Positions 1-8,926 of a stretch of DNA of 64,000 bases are shown piece after piece. A model generated the notes under the pieces. That model was not told the DNA's origin. It did not search any database and saw only the letters and a list, made by a program, of their open reading frames with translations. The DNA is from Stieleria sp. JC731 (GTDB lineage: Bacteria > Planctomycetota > Planctomycetia > Pirellulales > Pirellulaceae). Both the position numbers and the translations under genes were made by a program. Position 1 is the first letter of the stretch; each line of letters starts with the position of its first letter. The stretch spans positions 1,178,001-1,242,000 of the forward strand of contig NZ_JAJKFQ010000001.1 in the NCBI RefSeq assembly GCF_020966635.1, read 5' to 3'.

Positions 1-311
1 TAGTTCGTCGCCCAAATTGCCCAAACCGATCAACCTGCGTTTTTGCAAGCGAAATGCGGGCTAGATTCGATATGGTTCTAGCGATGAGGCGTTGCTGGGC
101 AAAACATTCCCCAGCGAATACTGCCCAGCGAACACGACCCAGCGAATTGTTCTGGCGGGGCCTATTCCGCAAAACCCCTACGGTACGAGACCGCTCGGTT
201 GGCGTCGTAACCCCGCATCGAACCAATTTGACCGGTCTGAACGTACAACAGACTCGTCTAAAACCACGAAATCGACAAATCTCACCGATTCCACCGCTAC
301 GAAACCCAACT
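1..311. other. Upstream leader, no gene called
   Basis: The frame of the epimerase stays open upstream to about position 54, but that stretch does not resemble the SDR family and is low in hydrophobic order, so I treat it as non-coding leader. It contains the nonamer CCCAGCGAA three times, at 110, 124 and 138, with an exact 14-bp period. No promoter could be assigned with confidence. Confidence 0.4.
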
Positions 312-1319
312 GTGAACGAAATCCGCCCCACTGGAAAAACGCAAGTCATTACCGGCGGCGCCGGATTTATTGGGTCCCATCTGGCTCAGCGCTTGCTCGA
401 TCGGGGGGACAACGTCTTAATCGTCGACGACCTCTCCACGGGTAATCAGAACAATCTTCAAGCGGTGATCGACCACCCCCGGCTGGAGTTTATCCAGGGA
501 GGAGTCGAGGATGATCGACTGGTCGCGGAAGTAATCGGGCGAGCTGACTGTGTTTATCACCTCGCTGCCGCTGTCGGCGTTGCGCTGATCGCGGCGCAGC
601 CGATCCAGACGATCGAGCGGAACGTGTATCCGACGCAGTTGATTCTCGATCGCTTGGGCGAACGGGCCAAACGCGGAAAGTTGGTGCCGTGCTTCATCGC
701 TAGCACAAGCGAAGTCTATGGAAAAAACCCCAAGGAGACTTGGTGCGAAGAAGACGATTTGGTTTTCGGAGCGACCACAAAGCCGCGCTGGAGCTACGGA
801 GTTAGCAAAGCGATCGACGAATTCTTGGCATTGGCGTTCCATAAAGAGCAGCAGTTGCCAGTTGTCGTCGGGCGTTTCTTTAACGTCGTTGGCCCAAGGC
901 AAACCGGTGCGTATGGCATGGTGTTGCCCCGGTTCGTTGCCGCCGCTTTGCGAGGTGACAAATTGGTGGTCCATGATGATGGAAAGCAGATCCGTTGTTT
1001 CGCGCACGTCGACGATGTTGTTCGCGGAGTCATCGAACTTGTGGAACAGCCTTCGGCGCACGGGCGTGTTTACAACATCGGTAGCGATACACCTGTTTCC
1101 ATTTTGGACTTGGCCAAACGAGTTATCGAAAGGGTCAATCCGAAAGCGGAAATCGAGTTTCAATCTTATGCCGATGCATATGATGAATCCTTTGAAGACA
1201 TTCGCCGCCGAGTTCCTGACCTGACTCGAATTCGCGAAACGATCGGCTTCAAAGCGACGAACGATCTTGACGCGATCATCGATTCGGTTGCCGCGCAGAT
1301 GCGTCAGGCCGGAGCCTAG
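312..1319 (+). CDS. NAD-dependent epimerase/dehydratase (extended SDR)
   Basis: An extended short-chain dehydrogenase/reductase that should act on a nucleotide-diphosphate sugar in the cytoplasm, for surface polysaccharide synthesis. From the chosen GTG start (335 aa) the Rossmann motif GGAGFIGSHL covers residues 15-24, the acidic residues DD 39-40 end the second strand, STSEVYG lies at 131-137 and the catalytic YxxxK is Y162/K166. The GTG at 312 was chosen because the family homology begins a few residues later; an upstream start at 54 would add 86 residues with no family resemblance. The closest families are UDP-glucuronate decarboxylase, UDP-glucose 4-epimerase and dTDP-glucose 4,6-dehydratase; the exact substrate cannot be told. 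It stands alone, with no glycosyltransferase next to it. Confidence 0.88.
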   Translation: MNEIRPTGKTQVITGGAGFIGSHLAQRLLDRGDNVLIVDDLSTGNQNNLQAVIDHPRLEFIQGGVEDDRLVAEVIGRADCVYHLAAAVGVALIAAQPIQTIERNVYPTQLILDRLGERAKRGKLVPCFIASTSEVYGKNPKETWCEEDDLVFGATTKPRWSYGVSKAIDEFLALAFHKEQQLPVVVGRFFNVVGPRQTGAYGMVLPRFVAAALRGDKLVVHDDGKQIRCFAHVDDVVRGVIELVEQPSAHGRVYNIGSDTPVSILDLAKRVIERVNPKAEIEFQSYADAYDESFEDIRRRVPDLTRIRETIGFKATNDLDAIIDSVAAQMRQAGA

Positions 1320-1890
1320 GTCGAAGTGCGTCACGAGAAAGCTCAGTCGACTGACTCAAGCAGATCGTTAAGTCGCTTTCCAAACTTTTTTCGCGGCGCC
1401 AAGAAGCCGCGGAAGAATTTCTCGACAGGGCATCAATGATTTGTCCAAGACGCCGGCCTTAGGCCACGTTATCCATCTCCGTGATTGGGGTAGTCAGTGG
1501 CGGTTCGCACATTGAGGCCGTGTTTTGCCGGGTGATTACAGACGCCCGATTCTTTGCGACGCGTCGTCAAGGCGATTCAGTAGTCGGCAAGCAACGAGTG
1601 TGAACCGGCCAAGTCGCGCGTCGTTAACCGACTATTTCAAACTTTTTTGATCGCGTCGGTTGAGCTGCCGCAAGATCGATAAGTGGGTTTTATATCGTGC
1701 CGTCAAGTGACAAAAAAAATGTGTCGTTGAACACACTCATTTCACTTGTCGTGGTTTGACAATCCGATCGCACACCCAACCGAATTGATCAACGACACGA
1801 TCGGCTGAACCAATCCCTTTCATCGCAAGTCATGTTGACTCGCAAGCCGGCGTGTAGCGTCAATTCTTATTCGATCGCGGAGTTCGAACT
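1320..1890. other. Long intergenic region before the FAS1 gene
   Basis: 571 bp with no convincing reading frame. The left part shows nothing recognisable. The right part, about 1700-1800, holds an inverted repeat listed separately and A-rich DNA, and probably carries the promoter of the secreted FAS1 gene. Confidence 0.4.
1704..1798. promoter_or_regulatory. Nested inverted repeats upstream of the FAS1 gene
   Basis: GTGTCGTTGA at 1721-1730 is the exact reverse complement of TCAACGACAC at 1789-1798, and CAAGTGA at 1704-1710 pairs with TCACTTG at 1742-1748. The two pairs interleave rather than nest cleanly. They lie 90-190 bp before the FAS1 start and could be operator half-sites or alternative RNA hairpins. 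Function is inferred only from position and symmetry. Confidence 0.3.
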
Positions 1891-2382
1891 ATGCGTAAGA
1901 TCATGACCATGGCACTGGCGTTTGTTTTGGCCGGAACAGTTGCAGTACAAGCGTACGCCGATAGCAGTGAGAAAACCATTGTTGAGAACGCTGTTGAAGC
2001 GAAGAAGTTCACAACGCTTGTTGCAGCAGTGAAGGCCGCTGGGCTTGCAGAGCTGTTGTCCAGCGACGGTCCGTTCACAGTGCTCGCACCAACAGACGAA
2101 GCCTTCAAAGCGTTACCAGACGGAACCGTTGAGAGTCTTCTGCAACCAGAAAACAAAGGCAAGCTGGTTAGCATCCTGAAGTACCACGTCATCCCAGGGA
2201 AGGTGATGAGCAGTCAGGTGGTCAAGTTGGACGATGCGAAAACCGCACAAGGTTCAACTGTCAGCATCATGACCAAGGATGGCACCGTGATGATCAACAA
2301 GGCAAAGGTTGTGAAGGCTGACATCGAATCTTCCAACGGCGTCATCCATGTCATCGACAAGGTTTTGTTGCCAAAGGAATAA
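1891..2382 (+). CDS. Secreted fasciclin (FAS1) domain protein
   Basis: A 163-aa single-domain FAS1 protein. Residues 1-24 are a signal peptide (basic MRK, hydrophobic core, AYADS cleavage region), so it is exported to the periplasm or cell surface. The FAS1 H1 box [15 protein letters not shown] lies at 62-76, the conserved YH at 99-100 and the H2 box [12 protein letters not shown] at 150-161. FAS1 domains mediate adhesion in many organisms, and bacterial single-domain copies are mostly of unknown role. It is monocistronic, after a long upstream region and before a repeat array. The ATG at 1891 fits because the signal peptide starts directly there. Confidence 0.93.
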   Translation: MRKIMTMALAFVLAGTVAVQAYADSSEKTIVENAVEAKKFTTLVAAVKAAGLAELLSSDGPFTVLAPTDEAFKALPDGTVESLLQPENKGKLVSILKYHVIPGKVMSSQVVKLDDAKTAQGSTVSIMTKDGTVMINKAKVVKADIESSNGVIHVIDKVLLPKE

Positions 2383-2495
2383 TCAAGGTTGGTCGTTTGG
2401 AAGGAGTTTCAAGCAACCGTCGCTAATGGGAACGCGGTTCAGGGAGGTTTGTTTTCCTGAGCCGCAAAGGCGCTATCCGCGGTTGCGTGCATCGC

Positions 2496-2607
2496 GGCAG
2501 CCGGGAGGCTGCCATGCATTGCGTTGCAAGGCGGAGCCTTGCGACGAGTGCTCATTCCTCGTGCGAGGCTCCTGCCTCGCATGCAATGTCTTGCGGGCTC
2601 TGCCCGC
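2496..2607. repeat. Cluster of perfect short hairpins, copy 1
   Basis: Within 112 bp there are four perfect hairpins: GGCAGCC/GGCTGCC at 2496-2513, GCAAGGC/GCCTTGC at 2526-2542, GCGAGGC/GCCTCGC at 2563-2580 and GCGGGC/GCCCGC at 2593-2607, with loops of 3-4 nt. A fifth weaker stem, ACGAG/CTCGT, lies between the second and third. The insert sits inside the first unit of the larger array. Confidence 0.8.
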
Positions 2608-2694
2608 TGATGGGGATTGAACCTCATTCAACCGTCGCTAACGCGAATGCGGCTCAAGTTGGTTTGTCTTCCTGAGCCGCGTTGAGTGCATCGC

Positions 2695-2805
2695 GGCAGC
2701 CGGGAGGCTGCCATCAGTGCGTTGCAAGGCGGAGCCTTGCGACGAGTGCTCATTTCTCGTGCGAGGCTCCTGCCTCGCATGCAATGTTCTGCGGGCTCTG
2801 CCCGC
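2695..2805. repeat. Cluster of perfect short hairpins, copy 2
   Basis: A second copy of the hairpin cluster in the next array unit, with the same stems at 2695-2712, 2724-2740, 2761-2778 and 2791-2805. The spacers between stems have small differences while the stems themselves are unchanged, which suggests that the structure is what is kept. Confidence 0.8.
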
Positions 2806-3322
2806 CGATGCAGTTTGAACCTCAATCAACCGTCGCTAACGCGAATGCGGTTCAAGGTAATTTGTCTTCCTGAGCCGCGAAGGCGCTAGCCGCGGTTGAG
2901 TGATTTCCTTGGTGTTAACCGTGAGCCAACGCTCAGCGGCTGATGTGGAGACACTCCTGCATCGCGTTTCCAACTGGTTTTCCAACTCTTCAACCGTCGC
3001 TAGCGCGTATGCGGCTCAGAGCCGTTTATCTTCCTGAGCCGCGAAGGCGCTAGCCGCGGTTGAGTGATTTCCTTGGTGTTAACCGTGAGCTAACGCTCAG
3101 CGGCTGATGTGGAGACACTCCCGCCTCCCGTTTCCAGCTGGTTTTCCAACCCTTCAACCGTCGCTAGCGCGAATGCGGCTCAGAGCCGTTTATCTTCCTG
3201 AGCCGCAAAGGCGTTGGTTGCGTGAACACATCGGTATCAACCGCGAGCTGGCGTTCTGCGGCTGATGTGGAGGTTGTTTCCGATTGGTTCGGCTAACCGC
3301 TTCTAACGCGAACACTGGCCAC

Positions 3323-3622
3323 GGCGGTTTTTCGCTCGCGTTCTTCCGTTCAAGTCTTGGTGCTTGAATGACGAAAATCTGCCTGACTCTAGGCGGGAAC
3401 TCATCTCGATTGCGCGTCGACGTGCGATCGCTCGCCCCCCAAATGAATGGATGGCCGTTCGAATCGGCGGGATTTTACCCAAGTCGGTGCCTGGGCACGG
3501 TTTGACTTTGAAAAAAGGCCCTTGCCGTTTCGGTAGGTCGTCGCCTATCCTTTGGGGCTTCGTGGATCTGTACAGCAGCCAGACCACCCCCGAATTAGCT
3601 AGACTAGCGAGACATTAGTGCC
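3323..3622. other. Intergenic region upstream of rpmE
   Basis: 300 bp between the repeat array and the L31 gene. Short frames exist on both strands but have no family resemblance or start context. It should contain the promoter of the rpmE-prfA-prmC genes; no clear -35/-10 pair at standard spacing was found. Confidence 0.4.
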
Positions 3623-3865
3623 ATGAAAGAAGGCATTCACCCTAAGTACGAAAAGACGACCGTCGTCTGTGGTTGTGGCAATTCATTTGAGACCCGCTCG
3701 GTCCGCCCTGGCGAAATGCGTGTCGATATCTGCAACGGTTGCCACCCGTTCTACACCGGCAAGCTGAAGTTTGTTGACACCGCCGGTCGTATCGACAAGT
3801 TCCAGAAAAAATTTGCGGCTGGCTCATACGGCAGCTTGCAAGCGAAAGGCAAGAAAAAGAAATAG
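3623..3865 (+). CDS. rpmE: 50S ribosomal protein L31
   Basis: An 80-aa L31 of the zinc-binding (C+) type. The four cysteine ligands are C16, C18, C37 and C40, in VCGCGNSF and [11 protein letters not shown]. The C-terminus is lysine-rich (KGKKKK) and would contact rRNA. L31 sits at the bridge between the large and small ribosomal subunits. A strong hairpin terminator follows, so it may be transcribed separately from prfA despite lying next to it; rpmE-prfA-prmC is a familiar bacterial order. Confidence 0.97.
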   Translation: MKEGIHPKYEKTTVVCGCGNSFETRSVRPGEMRVDICNGCHPFYTGKLKFVDTAGRIDKFQKKFAAGSYGSLQAKGKKKK

Positions 3866-3920
3866 CGACGCCATCTTGGCCACGTGAACCGTTTCCGAAC
3901 GGTCACGGCAAGGCAAACGC

Positions 3921-3966
3921 AACCGCATGGTCCCTTAATCCGGTACAGGACCATGCGGTTTTTGTT
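3921..3966 (+). terminator. Intrinsic terminator after rpmE
   Basis: A perfect 13-bp stem (AACCGCATGGTCC at 3921-3933 with its complement at 3948-3960), a 14-nt loop and then a T-rich run (TTTGTTT). It is 55 bp after the rpmE stop and 87 bp before prfA, the best terminator candidate in the window. Confidence 0.85.
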
Positions 3967-4052
3967 TACAGTCAGCATCGTCTTGAACCGGTGCAACGAT
4001 CGGCCGCTGGGCCGAACGGCGTCCCTCTATCCCCTTTTTCCTCTCGGTTTCC

Positions 4053-5132
4053 ATGAGCGGCATTCGCGAACTTCTGGATGAAAAACTAGGTCGCTTTGAA
4101 CAACTCGAACGTGACATGTCCGACCCTGAAGTTCTCGGCGACGGGGCTCGGATGAGCGCGACCGCTCGGGAACATGGCGGTTTGGCTCGCTTGGCCGGAA
4201 AGTACCGCGAATTCAAACGTCTGAGCACGGAAATCGGCGAATGTAAGGAGATGGCCGAGGCAGCCGAAGATGCCGACGAGCGTGAGATGGCCGAAGCGGA
4301 AATGTCGACGCTTCGCAAGGAACGAGAGGTCCTGTGGGAAGACCTGCTGTCGATGACCGTCGGCGGTGAAGACTCGCACCGAACCCGTTGCATCATGGAA
4401 GTTCGCGCAGGTACGGGCGGTGAAGAGGCAGCTCTGTTTGCTCGTGACTTGTTCGAAATGTATCGTCGCTATTCGGAATTGCGCGGTTGGAAAGTCGAAG
4501 TCATGGACAGCAGCGTGTCTGACATGGGCGGCTTTAAAGAAATCACGTTGACCCTTGAAGGCGAAAACGTATTCCGCGATTTGGCTTACGAGTCCGGTGG
4601 ACACCGCGTGCAGCGGGTTCCCGAAACAGAGACACAGGGCCGGGTCCACACCAGCGCCGCTACCGTGGCTGTGATGCCTGAACCGGAAGACGTCGAAGTC
4701 GACTTGAAGCCCGACGATTACCGTCTTGATAAGTTCTGTGCCAGCGGACCCGGTGGTCAGCACGTCAATAAAACGGAGTCGGCTGTTCGTCTGACCCACC
4801 ACGAAACCGGCATCGTTGTTCAGTGCCAGGACGAAAAAAGCCAGCACAAAAACCTCGCCAAAGCCCTGCGGGTCTTGAAAGCTCGAATCTACGAAAAGAA
4901 ACGAGAAGAGGAAGCCAACCGCCAAGCGGAGCAGCGCAAGGGCTTGATCGGATCTGGGGACCGCAGCCAGCGTATTCGGACTTACAATTTTCCTCAAAAC
5001 CGCCTGACCGATCACCGGATCAATCTGACCATTTATAAACTGGACCAGATCATCGCCGGTGATTTAGCACCGGTTACTGAAGCGTTGATCGAGTACGATC
5101 GCGATCAAATGCGCGGGGACATGATTGATTAA
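4053..5132 (+). CDS. prfA: Peptide chain release factor 1
   Basis: A 359-aa class I release factor that reads UAA and UAG and triggers peptide release. The GGQ motif, which enters the peptidyl transferase centre, is at residues 234-236 in [10 protein letters not shown]. The stop-codon recognition loop reads [15 protein letters not shown] with the tripeptide PET at 190-192, matching the RF1 PxT pattern rather than the SPF of RF2. Length is typical. The next gene, prmC, encodes the enzyme that methylates the GGQ glutamine and overlaps by one base (TAATG), so the two are translationally coupled. No strong Shine-Dalgarno precedes the ATG. Confidence 0.97.
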   Translation: MSGIRELLDEKLGRFEQLERDMSDPEVLGDGARMSATAREHGGLARLAGKYREFKRLSTEIGECKEMAEAAEDADEREMAEAEMSTLRKEREVLWEDLLSMTVGGEDSHRTRCIMEVRAGTGGEEAALFARDLFEMYRRYSELRGWKVEVMDSSVSDMGGFKEITLTLEGENVFRDLAYESGGHRVQRVPETETQGRVHTSAATVAVMPEPEDVEVDLKPDDYRLDKFCASGPGGQHVNKTESAVRLTHHETGIVVQCQDEKSQHKNLAKALRVLKARIYEKKREEEANRQAEQRKGLIGSGDRSQRIRTYNFPQNRLTDHRINLTIYKLDQIIAGDLAPVTEALIEYDRDQMRGDMID

Positions 5133-6037
5133 TGTCTGAAAACCAAACGTCCGCCGAAAAGTGGAGCGTCCTGAAATTGCTGCAGTGGACGACAGACTAT
5201 TTTTCTAAGCACGGCAGCGATTCGCCCCGTCTGGATGCGGAAATCCTGCTTGCACACGCTCGACATTGCAGCCGGATTGAGCTCTACACCGCGTTTGAGC
5301 AAGAGCCTGATGCCGAGCAACGGGCCGCTTTCCGCGAGTTGGTTCGCAGGCGTGGTGAAGGGACTCCTGTTGCGCAGTTGGTCGGCTACAAGGAGTTTTA
5401 TTCGCTCCGATTCCGTGTTAACGAACACACGTTGATTCCACGACCAGAAACAGAGCATCTGGTCATCGAGGCCTTGGATTGCGCCAAGCAGATTGCGGCT
5501 ACTCGTCAAGCGGATCATTCGCCTCTGATGGTTGCCGATGTGGGAACCGGAAGTGGTGCGATTGCGGTCGCATTTGCCGTTCATTGTCCCAATGCAAAAG
5601 TCACGGCGGTCGATTTGAGCGCACCGGCAATTGAAATCGCGACTTGGAACGCGGAGCAGCATGATGTCGCTGATCGTATAAATTTTGTTGCCAGCGACTT
5701 GTTGGAAGCGGTTAAGGATCCCCCGCAATTCGATCTAATTCTCAGCAATCCGCCGTATGTTACCGAGGCGGAATACAAGGAATTGGATCGGACCGTCCGC
5801 GACTTTGAGCCCAAAACGGCTCTTGTCTCAGGCCCCAAAGGCACTGAGACAATTCGACGCCTGATGGAACAATCTCTCACCCGCCTAAAATCAGGTGGAC
5901 GGTTGATCATTGAGTTAAGCCCGATGATTGCGAAGGCTTGCGCAGAGATTGCCGAACAGTTCGGGGAGTACGAAGAATCCCGTTTCATCAAAGATCTTGC
6001 CGGTCACAAACGGGTTTTGTCTCTGAAACGCAAATGA
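5132..6037 (+). CDS. prmC: Release factor glutamine N5-methyltransferase
   Basis: A 301-aa class I SAM-dependent methyltransferase that methylates the glutamine of the GGQ motif of release factors. The SAM-binding motif DVGTGSGAIA is at 136-145 and the substrate-glutamine motif NPPY at 206-209, preceded by a helical N-terminal domain (residues 1-100) that docks the release factor. The start overlaps the prfA stop by one base. Downstream, the stop lies in a small imperfect inverted repeat (CGCAAA...TTTGCG) that is not a convincing terminator. Confidence 0.96.
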   Translation: MSENQTSAEKWSVLKLLQWTTDYFSKHGSDSPRLDAEILLAHARHCSRIELYTAFEQEPDAEQRAAFRELVRRRGEGTPVAQLVGYKEFYSLRFRVNEHTLIPRPETEHLVIEALDCAKQIAATRQADHSPLMVADVGTGSGAIAVAFAVHCPNAKVTAVDLSAPAIEIATWNAEQHDVADRINFVASDLLEAVKDPPQFDLILSNPPYVTEAEYKELDRTVRDFEPKTALVSGPKGTETIRRLMEQSLTRLKSGGRLIIELSPMIAKACAEIAEQFGEYEESRFIKDLAGHKRVLSLKRK

Positions 6038-6364
6038 ATTTTCCCGTTTGCGGGTTCTAGCTGGCAAAATATCAAATGGATTAGGCCGTTCGTCGTGTAA
6101 AAACAGACCGGAATTGCTGCGCAAAAACGATCCGTCTTGTGGTGGTCCATGGTGACACACAATCCGCAAGGCGAGGGGTGTAAGGGCAATGTGGAGCGAT
6201 TCCAGCATGGCGAGTCATGCTGACCTCTGATTCATGTTGGCGGAAAGAACCCAATCCCTGGGGTCAATCCCCGGCCCAACCCAACGGCAACTGCACAGGT
6301 CACTTCAATTGAGATCAGGACTGGGTCAGTACCAGTACGCTGGAAATAGAATTCTTTGAACACG
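6038..6364. other. Intergenic region, probable promoter of the ATP-grasp operon
   Basis: About 320 bp without a credible gene; short minus-strand frames here do not resemble known families. It separates the prmC end from the ATP-grasp/alpha-E gene and is the likely promoter region of the latter. Confidence 0.35.
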
Positions 6365-8926
6365 ATGCTTCAGGCTGGTTCCCTTTGGAACTCACTTCCG
6401 AACACCGATGGTGACTTCGACGAACGCGTCGATGCGACGGGGGCGGTGCGTCCACAGTGGTCGCTGCTGTCTTCCGAAGTCGAAATGCTGGGGCCGTCGA
6501 TCCTAAAGACACGCTCTCGATCGGTTGATCAGTTCATCCGGGACAACGGCGTCACTTTCCAGCCTGCCGACCATTCGGCACCCTCGCCACAGGCTCAGAT
6601 GAATCGGCCGTGGCGGCTGTCAGTGATCCCGTTTTTGTTTCAACAAGAAGAGTGGCAGCTGCTTCGCGAAGGTTTGATCGAACGGACGCGGTTACTGGAA
6701 ACGGTGCTCAATGACTTGCTCGGCCCACAAAGGCTAATTCGCGAGCGAATCATTCCGGGGGAGTTGCTTTGGTCTGATCCGACATACCACCGGGCATACC
6801 ATGAACTAGATCCTGGCTCACAAAAGCTGCATGTTTCGGCGACCGATCTGGCTCGCGATGTTGACGGTCAGTGGAAGGTCATTGGCGATCGGACTCGTGC
6901 CCCCAGCGGTTTGGGCTACCTGCTAGAGAACCGCGTCGTCACCAGTCGAGTCATGCCAACATTGATTCGGCGCACCAACACGCATCGGTTGGCTTCGTTC
7001 TTCGAAACACTGATTGACCATCTACGTGCACAGGCAAAGTCAAAACGTGATAACCCACGGATCGCTTTACTAACGCCACCTAGCGGTAGCTATCGAGAAT
7101 TTGAAGACACGTATCTAGCGCGTTACTTGGGCCTGTTGCTTGTCCAAGGCAGCGACTTGGCGGTGCGTGGCGGTGAATTACACATGAAGACTCTGGGCGG
7201 CCTTAAACCGATCCAGGTGTTGTGGCGACACGTTTCTGATCGTCATTGTGATCCGCTGGAGTTGAACCCGGCCTCGGTCGAAGGTGTGACCGGGCTGATG
7301 CGTTGCATTCGTCGTCAGTCTGCTGCCGTGGTGAATACGATCGGCAGCGTGTTGGCGCAAGCACCCGCGTTGATGGCTTATCTAAATAAGGCCAGTGAGT
7401 TTTTCTATGGGACTCCGCTGTCGCTGCAGTCTGCCGAAACCTACTGGTGTGGGGACCTGAATGACCGAGCGTTTGTGACGCAGAATATCGGTGACTTTGT
7501 CTTCCGCGATGCCTACATCGTTAATAGCAGCCGTCCAATTGTTGTTGATGAACTCGATGTGGCGCAGCGTGACGAGTTCTTCGGCAAGCTGAACAAGTCA
7601 CCCGAAAAGTATGTGGCTCAGCGAAAGTTGCGATTCAGCCGAACGCCGATTTGGTCCGGCGAAGCGATCGAATCGCGCAAAGTTGCTTTGCGTTGTTTTC
7701 AGTTGACGACACCCAGCGGCATCAACGTGCTTCCGGGGGCGTTGGCTCGTGCGGGGCAAGACGAATTAGATCTGACTCGCTCGCTTGTAAGCGGCGGGAT
7801 GACATTGGATTGTTGGATTACGAGCAACAAGCCGGTCGACCAACACAAAACGTTACTGAAAGATTCGAAAGCGACGATCAGTATCCGACGCGGCGGTGCA
7901 GACCTGCCCAGTCGGGTAGCAGAGCATCTGTTCTGGTTGGGACGCTATGCCGAACGAGCCGAATCGGCAGCTCGCCTGCTGCGGACCACCCTGGCTCGGG
8001 TTTCCGGTGAAGACAACTGGGAAACGCTTCCCGAAGTAAGAAGGCTGGTCTACGCGCTCGCTTCCTCTGGTCAGATCGAACCCAGCTACGCTGTCGATCA
8101 GTTTTCAGCCAGTCTTCCTACGGTTGAGCAGATTTTGCCCGCGTCGGTCTTGGATCGTGGTCAGGCGCGTGGGCTATGTCGAACCATGGATTCGATCCTG
8201 CATAACGCCGCGTCGGTGCGAGATCGTTTGTCGATCGATGCGTATCGAATCATTCAGCGAGCGGCTCGTGATTTGAACAAACCAGTCGTGACCGACGGTT
8301 CGAAGAATCCGGCGCACGTCACGATCAACGAGGCGCTCGATCGGACCGGCCGACTGATCGTCGACCTTCTCGCGCTTGCCGGACTGACCAGCGAAAGCGT
8401 GGTCAGGACACATGTCTGGCAATTCATCGAGCTTGGTCGACGGATCGAGCGGGCAGAGTACATCTGTGATTTGATGACCACGATGTTGTGTCCGCCGACC
8501 GACAGTGGCAAGCCGATTTGTGAAGCGGCCTTAGAGGTTGCCGACTGTTTGATGACGTATCGATCCAGGTATATCAATCTGGTGCAGCTCGCACCGGTGA
8601 TCGATTTGTTGGTCACCGACGAAACCAACCCTAGGTCGTTGCAGTTCCAGTTTGATCGAATCGCTTCACTGATGGATAAGCTGCCCACGATCGAAGGGCC
8701 GACCGGTTCAGATGCGATTCTGCGTCTCGTTTCAGGGCTTCAGTTTCGTGTCACGACCGCTGATCCTGTGAAGCTGGCAATCACTGCTAAAGACGGCAGG
8801 CTTGAGAATCTGCAACAATTGCTTGAAGAGATTGCCGGCGATCTGCCGGAACTGTTCAATCAGATCAACGCGCGTTATCTGATTCACACAGAATCGACTC
8901 AACAGTTGACGGGTACGGAACGATGA
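6365..8926 (+). CDS. Circularly permuted ATP-grasp type 2 / alpha-E fusion protein
   Basis: About 853 aa with two parts. Residues to about 500 match the circularly permuted ATP-grasp type 2 family (DUF404/DUF407), predicted peptide ligases. The C-terminal part from about 515 is an alpha-E domain (DUF403), recognised by VAEHLFWLGRYAERAE. In many bacteria these are separate neighbouring genes; here they are one chain. The next gene, a transglutaminase-like protease, overlaps by 4 bp (ATGA). Comparative genomics has linked this trio to synthesis and processing of an unknown peptide or peptide tag. The ATG at 6365 was chosen; an in-frame TTG three codons upstream (6356) has a GGA about 11 bp before it and is possible. 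Confidence 0.88.
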   Translation: MLQAGSLWNSLPNTDGDFDERVDATGAVRPQWSLLSSEVEMLGPSILKTRSRSVDQFIRDNGVTFQPADHSAPSPQAQMNRPWRLSVIPFLFQQEEWQLLREGLIERTRLLETVLNDLLGPQRLIRERIIPGELLWSDPTYHRAYHELDPGSQKLHVSATDLARDVDGQWKVIGDRTRAPSGLGYLLENRVVTSRVMPTLIRRTNTHRLASFFETLIDHLRAQAKSKRDNPRIALLTPPSGSYREFEDTYLARYLGLLLVQGSDLAVRGGELHMKTLGGLKPIQVLWRHVSDRHCDPLELNPASVEGVTGLMRCIRRQSAAVVNTIGSVLAQAPALMAYLNKASEFFYGTPLSLQSAETYWCGDLNDRAFVTQNIGDFVFRDAYIVNSSRPIVVDELDVAQRDEFFGKLNKSPEKYVAQRKLRFSRTPIWSGEAIESRKVALRCFQLTTPSGINVLPGALARAGQDELDLTRSLVSGGMTLDCWITSNKPVDQHKTLLKDSKATISIRRGGADLPSRVAEHLFWLGRYAERAESAARLLRTTLARVSGEDNWETLPEVRRLVYALASSGQIEPSYAVDQFSASLPTVEQILPASVLDRGQARGLCRTMDSILHNAASVRDRLSIDAYRIIQRAARDLNKPVVTDGSKNPAHVTINEALDRTGRLIVDLLALAGLTSESVVRTHVWQFIELGRRIERAEYICDLMTTMLCPPTDSGKPICEAALEVADCLMTYRSRYINLVQLAPVIDLLVTDETNPRSLQFQFDRIASLMDKLPTIEGPTGSDAILRLVSGLQFRVTTADPVKLAITAKDGRLENLQQLLEEIAGDLPELFNQINARYLIHTESTQQLTGTER

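Larger units (their letters stand above)
2415..3322. repeat. Tandem array of hairpin-forming intergenic repeats
   Basis: Imperfect tandem units each start with AACCGTCGCTA(A/G)CG at about 2415, 2630, 2828, 2992 and 3156, giving periods of 215, 198, 164 and 164 bp; the last unit decays towards 3320. In each unit the opening arm (AACCG..GCTAGCGC..GCGGCTCAG) is nearly complementary to a closing arm (CTGAGCCGC..GGCGCTAGC.GCGGTT) about 15 nt further on, so each can fold into a hairpin with arms of about 28 nt. A second arm, GTGAG(C/T)(C/T)AACGCTCAGCGGCTGATG, follows in units 3 and 4. Short overlapping frames in both directions are by-products of the repeats and are not called as genes. Confidence 0.85.

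Noticed and set aside
417-1334. Long minus-strand frame opposite the epimerase
   Set aside because: It is antisense to a well-supported SDR gene and its translation has no family resemblance; long antisense frames are expected from GC-rich codon bias.
2439-2889. Several 60-90-residue frames in both directions
   Set aside because: They are translations of the hairpin repeats, near-identical between units, with no Shine-Dalgarno and no family match.
2415-3322. CRISPR array
   Set aside because: Repeats are long (164-215 bp periods) and there are no short unique spacers or cas genes.
3303-3618. Overlapping short frames (94 and 84 residues) on both strands before rpmE
   Set aside because: Opposite-strand frames in the same DNA, neither with motifs; treated as non-coding leader.
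4620-4665. PET in the release factor recognition loop as an unusual codon specificity
   Set aside because: PxT with a variable middle residue is normal for RF1, so no altered stop reading is implied.
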